Shown: positions 46,701 to 58,200, counted from the stretch's first letter. The stretch is 64,000 nt of DNA from Marsupella aquatica (GCA_973895155.1 OZ316891.1:17484001-17548000); one strand, 5' to 3'. Notes: generated by a model from the sequence alone, not told the origin. Program-made: numbers and translations.

Positions 46701-48814
46701 CCAGGTTCTTTTTCCTAGCCAGTGCCTTCTTCACTTCATAATGAGTCCTCTGAATGAGCATATTCTTGAAGCCCATACGCCTGAGCAAGTATGCCATTGT
46801 GGGTGAGTGACCGAACGGATCGATCGCCCAGGAATTTCTTACAGTGACTCCAAGAGTATCCAGCAACCAGACATTACCTGCGATCATCTAGCATGGACAA
46901 AGAGTTTCCATCTTCGATCTTAGAAATTGAATTGCTCGTTGTTCCATGCAATTGAAAAAGTCTAGGATACATTGAGATACATTCTACTTTACAATGTCAT
47001 ATTTAAGACGAAGCAGACCATCAGATGTATTTTTCAACCGAAAAATTTCTTTTAATCTACAGACCTTAGCTCTGTTTTGAACCATTTTCAAAGTCTAAAT
47101 CCTTACCAGATTCAAACGACCTATTCATACTAGCAAGTGTGACCAGGTCAATGCTAGCCAAAACAAGAGAGGTATTTTGTGTGTTTAAGTGTGTATTTGG
47201 GAGAAGGGGGGGAGATGGGGAAGAACAGGTTTGACAGCGCTTCTATAGACCAAGATAAGTACAGACACAGAACAGACAGTAAGAACCAATGAACGACATA
47301 CACGAGTCAATAAATTTACTAACAGCAGGACGCAAGCCAGAACCTAGGATGCCACTTCCAGTCCAAGTTTTCATACAGAGAGATATTAGTTTTCAAGAAT
47401 ATTACCTGCTGGATTATAGCATAATAATGCGAGTTAGCCTGCTCAGCAATCAAAGAAACGTATTAGTGCAATCATTTCTGCTAACTCCTACTACCATACT
47501 CAAAAACTGTGAGCATTGCTATAATTGAAAATCACTAATAGGTCCACCTACCTTAGACCTACACAGATATGTTAATTCACTTCAACTCAGAACAGCACAC
47601 ATCACATCATAACGAATTTACCTCATCATTCATCACCCAACCTCCTCCAACGATTTCGAGCTGGCCTGTCTTGACTAGAAGTTTGAAATCTTTTTTTTCT
47701 ACTTCAGACGCATCCAGCCACCACCTCTCCAAGAAAGACATTTCTTCCCAGATGAATTTACGTCGATTGTCCTGCACAATTCCGAATTATGGTTCTCACG
47801 TAACGGCAGCAGTAAGCGCTCTTGCTATTCACAAGCGTGTGCCTCAAAGGGATATCCTGAACCCTCCACGGTGTGCCTTTGCAATGACTAGAGCAAACGA
47901 AACTGGGAATTTCAATCAATGACCTCCAAAGTGAGTCAAGGTGCCCAGGACAAGACCCAGCGGAAATCCCGTTAAGCTTAACAGGTTTCTCCAACCGTAT
48001 AAAGACTCAAGAAACCAACACAACCCATTGAATTCCAAAGTCTGGTCTATTAATTCTAATTAAGAATTTTCTGACACTCGTCATTTACAATGCGGATTTT
48101 TCTATTATTCCTTAGTCAGTACATTCTATGCCTTCTTGATTGTTTAGCCATTCCAAATTACTCGGCAGAAACGGATCTGACCAATGAAAGAATTCAATGT
48201 TGGTAAAATGATATTCATTATCTAGATAACGAATAGCGCAGCCAACTGACCTTTTTAAGGGCTTGCACAATAGTAGAGAGAATGTTCCGAGAATTCTCCT
48301 GGTAGTACTCCTCCACAGTACGTAACCACCCGGGATCGTTGTGTGAATGAGGCATAACAATAACCTTCAACTTTTCCTCGTCCCATTCATTTCCATTAAA
48401 CTGCACATTCCACCCCTGTCGCCAGACGCCACCTTCCTCATTATTGAACTCAATCTCGTCGTATAAACCCTTCATTGTGATGTCCGTGTTCCCTTCTCCA
48501 ATTCCAACCCGATTCATAGATCCCCGGGCTAACGACGACATTGTTACACCATCATCACCACTCAGTGATATAGCAGCAGGCACAAAGAAATAACTCCCAT
48601 TGTAGATTCCGAGCGCCAAAATCAGCAACAAAGCGGACATGATCAAAAAATTCAAAAGCCTGCGCTTCACGCTTTGCAGGAGTGTGCGGCGCGTCCGTCT
48701 CCTCTTTGAACTGACTCCTGTCGCCGCAAGCTTAGAAGCTCGGGGTCTCGCACCCGCACCCGTCCACCCTCCCCCATTGAAGGAGGAGCTCGAGAAGGTC
48801 CCTGATCCCGACAT
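43706..48814 (-). CDS. GMII: Golgi alpha-mannosidase II
   Basis: Type II Golgi membrane glycoside hydrolase (family GH38) that trims two mannoses from GlcNAc-Man5-GlcNAc2 on the way to complex N-glycans. Exons in transcript order: 48814-48251, 47771-47622, 47438-47406, 46887-45726, 45357-43706; phases agree and give about 1186 residues, as expected. The ATG at 48814 (MSGSGTFSSS) is used; the in-frame TTG upstream is not. A basic cytosolic tail (KRRRTRR) precedes one membrane segment at about 53-72. The zinc site PHSHNDPGW lies at 155-163 and the nucleophile Asp at about 272 in SWAIDPFGHS. THYEVKK, MMPFYSYDIPHTCGPDP, CCQFDF and FQHHDGVTGTAK are also conserved. The last exon carries the all-beta C-terminal part, ending FKLRSHL. 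No break is seen. The Arabidopsis counterpart is HGL1. Confidence 0.95.
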
Positions 48815-49430
48815 CGCCGATTTAATCAATCCCCTTCCCGTTCCAGAATCAGATCACTTCCTCGCCGAGCGAGCGACGAATCAGAGACCTCCCATTCCTC
48901 GTCCTTGCTCGCAAATCACTGACATTCTCACGTAAACAAGAGCACAGTGTAAACACCGAAGATCCCCAATATCCGCAGAAGGATGTCTGGACCCTGTCAC
49001 CCGAAACAGAACAGCGGCGGCATTTCCGGACCTCGTCGCCCGATCGAAGTCCTCCTCGCCAGACTTTCAATTCCGCCTCTCCTCCACATCCAATTGCGGT
49101 GGATCGCTTAGCCAATTCGACATGTGAATCACAGCGATCGGTCGCAGCACAACCCTATTGCTGCGGTCCGGATCAGGACGCCTTCGCTGACAATTGTCAA
49201 CGCTCATCTGGACGAAGAATTGGTAAACCATCATTCTGGTGGAGTTGGGTGCGGAATACGATCGAGGTGAGGTTGTACAGGAGTGCCGATATTATTACGG
49301 ACAAAAGAGTTAGTGTTTGGGAAAGAAATTGCCTCTTAACACTTTGGCATTAGATGTGTCTATCATTAGCTTATCACTCTACTCGAGTGGGAGCTATTTT
49401 TCGACTCCTTTTTTGCCCCCTCTTTTTCCT
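48815..49430. other. 5' flank of alpha-mannosidase II
   Basis: Presumed 5' UTR and promoter of the minus-strand gene, including CT-rich sequence. No plus-strand gene is supported. Confidence 0.4.
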
Positions 49431-49890
49431 CTTCCTAGGTTTTGGGGTTTTGCATTTGCCGTGTTTGGTGAGATTTTTTCCCCTTTTTCTTTTTTCCTCT
49501 TCTTAGGTTTTCGGGGGTTGCATTTGCCTCTTCTTTTGTGTTTGTTGAGCTCTTTATCCGCCCTTTTTTTTTTTCCTTTTTCCTCTTCCTAGGTTTTGGG
49601 GTTTGCATTTGCCTCTTCTTTTGTGTTTGGTGAGATTTTTCCCCTTTTTCTTTTTTCCTCTTCTTTTGTGTTTGTTGAGCTCTTTATCCGCCCTTTTTCT
49701 TCCTTTTTCCTCTTCCTAGGTTTGAGGTTTGCATTTGCCTCTTCTTTTGTGTTTGGTGAGCTGTTTTTCCCCTTTTTCTTTTTCCTCTTCTTAGGTTTTC
49801 AGGGGTTGCATTTGCCTCTTCTTTTGTGTTTGTTGAGCTCTTTATCCACCCTTTTCTTCCCTTTTTCCTCTTCCTAGGTTTTGGGGGTGT
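49431..49890. repeat. Pyrimidine-rich minisatellite
   Basis: Units near 65 bp alternate in two types, for a higher-order period near 130 bp. The recurrent words are CCTCTTCCTAGGTTTTGGGG, TTTGCATTTGCCTCTTCTTT, TGTGTTTGGTGAG and GTTGAGCTCTTTATCCGCCC. About three and a half double units are present. The Phe/Leu/Ser-rich open frames across it are a by-product of composition. Confidence 0.85.
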
Positions 49891-50123
49891 ATTTTATCCT
49901 TGGTGTTTGTCCTCTTCAGACCTCTTTTGTTTTCCCTTAGTTATACTTTGTTTCGTCCTTTTGATAAAAATTATCTAGTTTTGGTTTTTGTTTTGACAAA
50001 AAATGAGAATTTCTGATGTGCAATGTATTGCTGGATTTGCACCTTGACTGCCCTCCAAGAAATTTATTGCAGCAGGAAATTAAAGGTAGGAGCCAAAGAA
50101 AATACAAGAGTGGTGCAAGCAAG
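49891..50123. other. Short spacer
   Basis: Nothing recognised between the minisatellite and the solo LTR. Confidence 0.4.
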
Positions 50124-50128
50124 GAGAG

Positions 50129-50472
50129 TGTTAGATATTGCTCTAGTCTTGTGACTCATGAGCTAACCACAGTTAGTCTAACTCGGGTTAGGACTTAGCT
50201 AATGTTAGCGGTTGTGCGGTTGTGCATATAGCCAGGGCTGAAGCCAGACCCTGGTGGAACTTAGGCTCATTGTTACGGAGCTAGTTGAGAGATAGGGAGA
50301 GCTTGTGCTGTGGATGCTTGGTATGGCCAGTCAGCCTAGAGTGCAGTAAAGCTCTTGTGTGTTCCCGTGGACGTAGCCTCATGTGGAGGTGAACCACGTA
50401 TCTCTCTGTGTCGACTATTGTGCGTTGGATGGTTCATGGGCTTGCCGTTGCGAATGTCGTCTATGCTCAACA
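50129..50472 (+). mobile_element. Solo LTR of a Copia-family element
   Basis: A 344-bp sequence starts TGTTAGATATTGCTC and ends ATGCTCAACA, with inverted TGTT/AACA tips. It is flanked on both sides by GAGAG (50124-50128 and 50473-50477), a perfect 5-bp target-site duplication. The same 344-bp sequence in the opposite orientation is the 3' LTR of the Copia element at 51117-51460. A single LTR with target duplication and no internal region is the product of recombination between the two LTRs of an older insertion. It is plus-oriented. Confidence 0.9.
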
Positions 50473-50477
50473 GAGAG

Positions 50478-51116
50478 AAGGTACTCAGTGTGGAAGATGG
50501 CAAGTAGTAATGAGAAATGGAAAAACCTTGCATGAATAGGGCAGGTGAGGAGAGGAGGCACATAGTAGGTGGGTGGGGAGGAGAGTTGAAAGAAAAGACA
50601 GGAGTCCAACAGATGGAGAAGGAGAGATATGCTTAGTAGACCCTCTTCTGGAAAACGTTTGCTTAATCAACCCCTTTGATACTTTTCCCCAATCTGGACC
50701 GTTGATGGTCCTTTTATTCTCAGATCTGGACCGTTGATAGACCTCAGGGGGTCGATCAAGTAACAAGTTTAATTTTAGGGTCAATCAAGCAAATACCTCG
50801 ATGGAGAAGGCAGGCTGAAATTAGGTAGACAGGGAGGTCCATGCAATGCATATTCACTGATGTGCAAAGGATTGTAAGCATGATAGATCATCACATACAA
50901 AAGACAGTGGCCATGGAAGATTGTTGACACCAACAGGATTTCCCTGAAAAACTGTCTATAGACAAGATTGTCAAAAGTGGACCGACGGCCAGGTTGTGTT
51001 TTCAATATGCCTGGTTTTGCATTGTCGGCCTCTGAAACATTTAACCATGCTCTATTGCCTTTACTTACAAGCTTATACTAGAAAGTGGAGAGAGGATGGG
51101 AAAATGAAATTTACAC
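50478..51116. other. Spacer between solo LTR and Copia 3' LTR
   Basis: No gene. TCTGGACCGTTGAT occurs twice (about 50692 and 50725). Nothing else recognised. Confidence 0.45.
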
Positions 51117-51460
51117 TGTTGAGCATAGACGACATTCGCAACGACAAGCCCATGAACCATCCAACGCACAATAGTCGACATAGAGAGATACGTGGTTCAC
51201 CTCCACATGAGGCTACGTCCACGGGAACACACCAGAGCTTTACTGCACTCTAGACCGATCGGCCATACCAAGCATCCATAGCGCAAGCTCTCCCTATCTC
51301 TCAACTAACTCCGTAACAATGAGCCTAAGTTCCACCAGGGTCTGGCATCAGCCCTGGCTATATGCACAACAGCACTACCGCTAACATTAGCTAGGTCCTA
51401 ACCCGAGTTAGCCTAACTGTGGTTAGCTCATGAGTCACAAGACTAGAGCAATATCTAACA
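51117..51460 (-). repeat. Copia 3' LTR
   Basis: 344 bp, TGTT...AACA, same length and nearly the same sequence as the inverted solo LTR at 50129-50472. The polypurine tract abuts its inner edge at 51461. The outer flank is TACAC (51112-51116); the matching duplication expected beyond a 5' LTR was not found. Confidence 0.88.
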
Positions 51461-51638
51461 AACTCCCCCTTGACTCTTGTCTTGGGGACTGGACTAAATG
51501 CTACCATATGGAATCCTCAACGGGAAGTTCTAGACAATTACCAAACCAGGTCTCCCCCTAACAACCACAGGGGTTAACTAAGGGTTAACTAGAACTAAGC
51601 CGTAGCCAAACAGGAATGAGTAATCCATATACAAATAG

Positions 51639-52490
51639 TCACACATTGCTAAATAACTCTACTTGTACTACAACTGCAAAACCTACATTCAAAGTAGCAC
51701 GGTGTCTTGAGAAACTCTCCAAAGGAATCACTTTGGTAACGGTATCAATGGGATTGAGCTTTCCATCAATATTGACTAGCTCAAAAGTTTTATCAAACAC
51801 TGCTTGCCTGATAAAATGGTATCGAATATCAATGTGCTTCACTCTGCTATCCATCACCTGGTTAGCAGCCAAGTGAAGAGCACTTTGACTATCACAGTTT
51901 AGAGTCATTTTGTCATGCTCTAAACCCATCTCTGCGATCAAGTTATCCAACCAAATTGCTTCCTTTGCTGCTTCTGCTGCTGCAACATACTCTGCTTCTA
52001 TAGTAGACTGAGATATACACTTCTTCAAGGTAGATTTCCAACTAATACATCCTCCTCCAAGAGTAAATACAAACCCAATTGTATACCTTCTTGTATCCAG
52101 ACAGCCTCCATAGTCAGAATCTACATAGCCAACTAACGTTCTATCTGACCTGTTATCAAATAGTAATCCATAGTCCTGTGTTCCCTTCAGATACCTGAGA
52201 ATCCACTTCACAACTTCCCAATGTACCTTCCCTGGATTTGACATGAATCTGCTAACCTTACCTATTGCTAGGGCCAAGTCAGGCCTAGTACAAGTCATCA
52301 AATACATCAGACTACCTACTGCCTTCTCATAAGGAATCTTAGCCATCAGACCTTTCTCCACAGCATCCGTAGGAGAAAAAATTGATGATAACTTGAAATG
52401 TGAAGCTAAAGGAATACTCACTGGCTTACAGTTTTCCATGTTGAATTGTGCAAGTACTTTCCTCGCATACTGGCCTTGACTCAAGCACAA
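51639..52490 (-). pseudogene. Copia RNase H and connection region
   Basis: An open stretch of 283 codons without an initiating context. It includes the typical Copia block GSLMYLMTCTRPDLALAIGK, a RNase H start GYVDSDYGGCLDTRR, the SWKSTLKKCISQSTIEAEYV segment and DSQSALHLAANQV with HIDIRYHFIR. It is separated from the reverse transcriptase by a single in-frame TAG at about 52491. Confidence 0.88.
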
Positions 52491-53669
52491 CTATCTAGTT
52501 TCAGAGTTCCTAAAAATCTCCATCCCTAAGATCCTCTTGGCCTTACCAAGATCCTTCATCGTGAATTCAACACTCAATTTTGCCTTGAGACTGTCAACCT
52601 CAGATTGATCTTTAGTCACAATCAGCATGTCATTCACATAGATCACCAGAATGATGAAACCAAATACATCATTCTTGACTGATTTTGTATACACACAAGG
52701 ATCAAATACCATCCTTGTAAAACCTTGAGCAAACATGAAATCATCAAACTGCTTGTTCCACTGTCTGGGAGATTGCTTCAATCCATACAAGGACTTGAGC
52801 AATGTGCAAACTAAGTTCTCTTGGCCCTTCTTCATAAAGCCTACTGGTTGTCTCATGAAGATCATCTCTTCCAAGTTGCCATAGAGAAAAGCAGTAACAA
52901 CATCTATCTGATCCATCACCAGACCAAAAAACATAACAAGTTGACACAAGATCCGAATTGTGAAATACTTAGCCACCGGTGAAAAGACCTCATTGTAATC
53001 CACTCTTTTCTCCTGAGTGAATCCCTTGGCAACGGGCCTTGCCTTGTAGATCTTGTCTCCATCCTCTAAAAGATTGTCCTTCAACTTGTAAATCCACTTG
53101 TTGTCCACCACTTGCTGACCTCTTGGAAGCTCCACCAGCTCCCATGTCTTGTTGTCACTCAAAGATTGCAACTCCCTCTGCATTGTTGCATTCCACTCAT
53201 GCTTCTGCTCTGAAGCACAAGCCTCACTGTACACTAAGCCTTCTTCCAAGATCAAAGCCATGTCATCATCATCAGGTGCAATATCAATATGATCTAGCTT
53301 AGATGAGTCTGCCCATTGACCATACCTGGTAGGAGCTCTAGTAGAATGACTGAAAATTCTTCTAGTAGATGACTCAAGCTGATCTGCTGCTGCTGCTGGT
53401 TGAAGTTGAGGTACCCCAACAACAATCTGCTCCTCTTGTTCCATTACAAGAACCAGCTCCAAGCCCGAAGCTTCTCCATCTCTCCTGTCATGAACAACAT
53501 CCTGACTAATCTCCCCCTCAACCCGGTCTGGGATGGGAGATTTCCCCTTGTCAGTATGGGAGTCCTGAGAACTCTCCCCCTCCTTTGATGATCTGGATTC
53601 ATTAAATGACACATCTCTACTAACAATTAACTTACAGGTTACTGGATCCCATAACCTATAACCATTCAC
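52491..53669 (-). pseudogene. Copia reverse transcriptase region with altered active site
   Basis: It begins in the integrase C-terminal part (RLWDPVTCKLIVSRDVSFNE), then the long acidic linker, then RVT_2: NKWIYKLK, KARPVAKGFTQ, DYNEVFSPVAK, MDQIDVVTAFLYGNLEE, KSLYGLKQSPRQWN. The catalytic box is YVND instead of YVDD, which removes one of the paired aspartates. The frame ends at a premature TAG. Confidence 0.88.
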
Positions 53670-54860
53670 ACCTTTTTGATAGCCAAGGAAAATGCACTTC
53701 GTCGACTTGGACTCTAGCTTGGATCAAAGCTGGGAAGGTGTAAGCACATAAGCATCACATCCAAAAATCCTCAGATGTGAGTAATCTGTTGGACGCCCGT
53801 ACCTCATTTCAAATGGTGTCTTGAATCCAATAGAACTGGATGGAGAAAAATTTACCAAATAAGCTGCAGTATTGACAGCTTCAGCCCAAACTCATGTGGT
53901 AAGCATGATTGACTCAACATACTCCTCAAGCGATCCAATAGTTTTTGGTTGAATTCTCAGAAACACCATTATGTTAAGGAGTATAACTTGTTGTGACATG
54001 GCGGGTAATCCCCTGCTCCTTACAATACGTCCAAAATTTCCCGGAACTATATTCATCGTCGTTATTCGATCAAAGATATCTCACCTTATTACCAGTCTGA
54101 TTCTCAACTTGGGCTTTCCACTCCTTAAAAGTGGCAAAAACATCAGACTTACTATGTAGAAAGTATATCCACACATACCTTTAATTGAGTAATCATCAAT
54201 GAACGTGACATAGTATAACCGTTCAGAATGCGAGGGAGTAGGGGCTGGACCCCACACATCACTATGTACATACTCAAGTACCTTCTTGCTGGTGTGAGTT
54301 CCAACTCCGAACTCAAGGGTTTGTTGTGCTGCTTCCCAATCACACAATGCTCATAGAATTTCAACTTACAAGATTGCAAATTAGAAAGTAATCCTTTCTT
54401 CTGAAGAATAACCAAATTTTTTTTACTCATGTGGCCCAAACGGAAGTGCCACAGTCGAGCCGTCTCCTCATGAGATAAGGTTACATTGGCTTCATCACAG
54501 ACTACACTACCCTCCAAAATGTATAGATTGTTATGTCTCTTTCCCTTCAATACAACTTTAGTACCAGTTGAAATCTTAAGGACGCCATTAGCTGAACTTC
54601 ACTGATGGCCATTTGCTTCTAAAACTCCAAGTGAAATGAGATTTTTCATCATGCTGGGAATGTCTCACATTTCTCAACGTTCTTACTACACCATCAAACA
54701 TTTGAAATCTTACAGATCCAAGTCCAACTACTTGACATGAGATTCTATTTCCCATCAACACTGACCCGTTGGAAACCGTGTAAGAACTGAAAAAATCTCC
54801 TAAAGCAAATGTGAAAAGTACATGCACTATCTAGAATCCAATCATCACTACCTGGATTTG
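53670..54860 (-). pseudogene. Copia protease and integrase remnants
   Basis: Broken open pieces on the minus strand: protease motif ILDSACTFH near 54840, NGSVLMGNRISCQVVGLGSV, the pre-integrase zinc-binding block, GPAPTPSHSERLYYVTFIDDY, and TPFEMRYGRPTDYSHLRIFG near 53770-53830. The pieces lie in different frames, so several indels are present. Confidence 0.8.
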
Positions 54861-54891
54861 ACACTACGTTGAGAGCATAACCTTGGCATCA

Positions 54892-55529
54892 GGCCTCATT
54901 CACAATTGGGTGTACCTCGCAGGAACCACTTTCAGGACTCAAAAACATGCTTTTTTAGTGAAAAATGACTTTCGTAACATGGAAAAAGGTTCATCATGAT
55001 TTTATCTCAGGACATTTAAGTCTAATTTTTTCACAAGACTATTTTACATGGTGTAATCTACCTCACCATGTAGATACATCAAGTTTTCAACTATTTTAAG
55101 GGATCCTATTATTGATGGCCCTAAATAAGCCAAAATTACTGATTATTTTTGTCCTGTACATAAAGGTTTAGTGTGTGTCACTATTTAAGTTTTGAAATAT
55201 AAGATTATGCTATTAGTATGCATGCTTTGGTAAAATTTCATTGTCTAAAATGCATTTTTTAGAGTCCTTTTGAGTCCTGAAATGATGTGACCCGTTGCGT
55301 GACAAGTCATTTTATCAATCTTTGAAGGACATATAAGGAAAACTTCAAAGTCTCAAATGCTAAATAGTTTAATGAATGTTACCAACCTATAGGATGTTTA
55401 TTAAGTATAGTACATCAAATTTTCTATATCATCTCATTACACCCTAAAAATGATATCCTAAAGCATAATAAACTATGGTCACTTTTGAGTGTGACGTTCC
55501 TTTTGGGTCCTCCAATTGTGAATGAGGCC
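54892..55529. mobile_element. 638-bp terminal-inverted-repeat element nested in the Copia element
   Basis: It starts GGCCTCATTCACAATTGG and ends with the exact reverse complement (18 bp, perfect). It is flanked by ATCA on both sides (54888-54891 and 55530-55533), a 4-bp direct repeat. Removing the element and one ATCA joins the Copia gag end to the following protease leader in one reading frame at the join, which supports these limits. There is no transposase gene inside. A 4-bp duplication does not fit the common plant superfamilies (hAT 8, Mutator 9, Harbinger 3, mariner TA), so the class is open. Confidence 0.85.
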
Positions 55530-56595
55530 ATCACAATATGTCAGATCATCATCGAGTAAATCTACCTCATGCGAGCTCGATGCCGCGTTAGCAGATGCAG
55601 TAGGGATCTTTACTCGACAATCCATTTTCATGTGATCAGGCTTGCCACAATTTAAACATGCAAGAGGCTTCCTCTCTTGTGATTTCCCTCTAGATTTAGA
55701 TCTCTTCGGTGATGTAGATCTAAACTTGTTCTGCCCATTCGTGCGCTGCGCTGGTCTTCCTTGGTTCACATTCAGCGCAGTGCTAGAAGAAGATGTTGTC
55801 TGTGATTGACCCAACTTCTTCTGAGTATCATCAGACAGTAAAGAGCTCACCACCTCATTATACAAAATGGACTTCAGATCTCTGTACAAGAGCACTTGTT
55901 TCAAGCCTTGATATGACAGCGGTAATGAGCTTAGCAGAAGTAAGACCTTATCCTCATCTTCAACTCCTTTTCCCAGATTTGACAGATCCACCGCTAGACT
56001 GTCAAACTCATCCAGGTGATGCTACAGCTTGCTTCCTTTCTTGAGCTTGAGGCTCATCAAGAGAGACTTCTTATACAATCAATCTGATGCATCTTCCCGG
56101 TAGTACTTCTCTCTAAGAGCCTTGAAGAGTGATGCACAGTCGTCATAATCATCCAGCTTCTTGATGATATGCGGCTTGAGGTAAAGCATCACTGCATTGA
56201 CAACAATCACCTGCTCTTGTCTCCACTATTTCTCAAAGATCTCCTCCTGAGCTCCATCATACTGCTCTCGTAAAGAAAGCAGATGAGCTAAGCCCATGGC
56301 TCGTAGAACACCCTTCACTTGCTTCTCCCATAGCAAGTAATCAATATGACCCTCATACTTTTCCAGCTCAAATTTCACTCCTCCAAATCTAGCCATCTCC
56401 CTCTTCTTCCCCACTACCAATAGCTCTGGTAGTAGTACAGCCTCCTCCACTGCACGCCGCACCGGTGATCGTACCGGTGTCACAAGTTCCTCCTCAAACG
56501 GTAGTAGCTCCTCCTCAGACTCTTCGGTCGTTGCGATCCTGAAGCTCCACTGACGCCAATTCTTCCAATATCCTCCGAGTCACTCATATGAAACA
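55530..56595 (-). pseudogene. Copia gag remnant
   Basis: Open pieces 56483-56226 and 55991-55530 contain a UBN2-type gag start (MARFGGVKFELEKYEGHIDY), KVLLLLSSLPLSYQGL and the CCHC knuckle CLNCGKPDHMKMDC. A frame break lies between them near 56050-56220. A possible initiation site MSDSEDIGRIG lies near 56587. Confidence 0.8.
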
Positions 56596-57917
56596 ATCAC
56601 GAAAAAAGTCTTTTTTTGAAACTTCTCATAAAACTCAAAACTCAACACCGCCGCGTAGCCCTTGAAGCTAGGAGTCCAATACTGAAAGCCGAAATCAAAA
56701 TTAAAGTTTGACGCAAAAGTTATTCAAATTTTGGTTAGGGTGGGTAAAACCTTGGGATACTCCCTCGTTTTGACCACCTCGGAGAATAACCAAAATACCA
56801 AGTACAACCCGTAGTTGGAATCGCGATGTGATTGGTGTGCTGCGTTGCCAACTTCAATGGCTACGTCCTTGCCAAAAAAGAACCAAAAAAGTTACCGTTC
56901 GACGGACAAAATCTTTGTCGGACGGCCAAAAAACAACTCTCTGTTTTTTGGGAATATTCCCGCACAGTCTGACAGGGCTCACAGGGGACCATTCCCCCTG
57001 TCCAAGCGGTTAAAACGGAGGGCGGCAGGTCCTGACACAAAGGGAAAACAAGAGGAAGAAAAAAAAGGTTAAAAATAGGCCATTAAAGGGGGTGCTAAGC
57101 CCATTAAAATAAAAAATACAGGTATAAGACAAAAGGCGCATCCGCATCGCCGCGACGCCAGGCGGGCCAGGGAGTATACGAGTATCAGGCCGAGCATTTA
57201 CAAGGGGAGGAATGGGCGAGGAGGGCGTGAGGGCGATCGGCAAGGGGCAAGGTCGGCGCCAGGCAGGGTCGCGTTCGCGAGGCGAGGCGACCGGGGGTTC
57301 GGTGGCAAGTGGGTGCGGGGCCGTTAAGGCATGGCAAGGCCGGCCTTAGGTTACAAGGGCAGGGAGGAGGGCGGGATCGCCCAGGCGAGCATGGGGGCGT
57401 AGGATGGGGCAGTGAGCCCCCGTTCACGGGCTCGCAAAGGGCCGAGGAGGTAAATGCGGCCAGCTGCGGCTGCAAACGCGCCGGTTGGCGCTGCGGTAAG
57501 AAATTGGGGTGTTGGGGGCACAAGAATTGAACACACGGGGTCACGAGGGGGATGGTCGGGTACAAGGTGCGTGTATACACCTCATGTATACACAAAAGGG
57601 GCCCCAAAAAACCCCTTTAAAATGCCAAAAACTCCCCTTGGGAAAGTGAATTAGTTACTCACCTTAAAAGCCGTTGTTTGAAACGAAGAAAGTGAATGCC
57701 GCCAACGGAAAAAAGTTGTCGAATTGCACCGGCACAGTCTGCAACTCCAGCACTGTAAAAGCTTTTCCGCTGTGTTGCCTTCACTCCGCGTCAAGTGCCA
57801 ATCCCGGGCTCAAAACGACCACGTTGCCGCGATCAAACCGTTGAGCCGTGGCACTTCGCGTTTCTTCCACCAAGTTGGACGTCCCAAAGAGAAACCCGGT
57901 TCAAATGTGAACAAGCT
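56596..57917. other. Gene-free region with a GC-rich island
   Basis: 57120-57560 is much more GC-rich than its surroundings, with long but low-complexity open frames on both strands. No LTR of the Copia family, tRNA or known coding motif was found. GACGGACAAAATCTTTGTCGGACGG near 56898 forms an imperfect hairpin. Confidence 0.4.
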
Positions 57918-58080
57918 CCATCAGTCTATTCATTAAAACTGGAAAATTCTTTGATCTTTTGACATTTAGGCACCAAAAATATATATATTTGGGCACAAGA
58001 ATTGTACATTTGGGCTGTGGGAGTTGTACATTTGGGCACCAGATGTTGTACATTTGGGGGATCAAGATTGTACATAGGAG
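57918..58080. mobile_element. Partial copy related to the 341-bp TA-flanked element
   Basis: It starts TCAGTCTATTCATTAAAACT, close to the terminal repeat of the element at 59819, and is followed by a run of four units near 22 bp of the form TTTGGGC-x-TTGTACA. No second terminal repeat was found, so the copy is truncated or its other end is too diverged. Confidence 0.5.
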
Positions 58081-58200
58081 AAAATGAAATATTAATTTGG
58101 ATTATAAAGAAAAACATTTTGGTGATAATAATATAAAATATATTGGATAAGAAGTAGAACTTACTTACATTGATTCAATTTGACTAATAGAATATAAGTG

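Larger units (their letters stand above)
51117..56595 (-). mobile_element. Defective Copia-type LTR retrotransposon lacking a visible 5' LTR
   Basis: Minus-strand order: gag (UBN2-type, about 56483-55530, zinc knuckle CLNCGKPDHMKMDC), aspartic protease region (DWILDSACTFH, about 54850), integrase zinc finger (WHFRLGHM then a C-x8-C pair), integrase core (SDVWGPAPTPSHSE), RVT_2 reverse transcriptase (53669-52491), RNase H (52490-51639), polypurine tract AAGGGGGAGT next to the 3' LTR. It is dead: the catalytic YVDD box reads YVND, an in-frame TAG separates reverse transcriptase from RNase H, several frameshifts split integrase and protease, and a 638-bp element sits between gag and protease. 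No second LTR was found upstream of gag to 57.9 kb, so the 5' end is truncated. The upstream limit is approximate. Confidence 0.9.

Noticed and set aside
49317-49877. Phe/Leu/Ser-rich open frames of about 90 codons
   Set aside because: They follow the pyrimidine minisatellite and change with its units; not a membrane protein gene.
51616-51876. Plus-strand open frames opposite the Copia element
   Set aside because: Antisense shadows of RNase H and reverse transcriptase.
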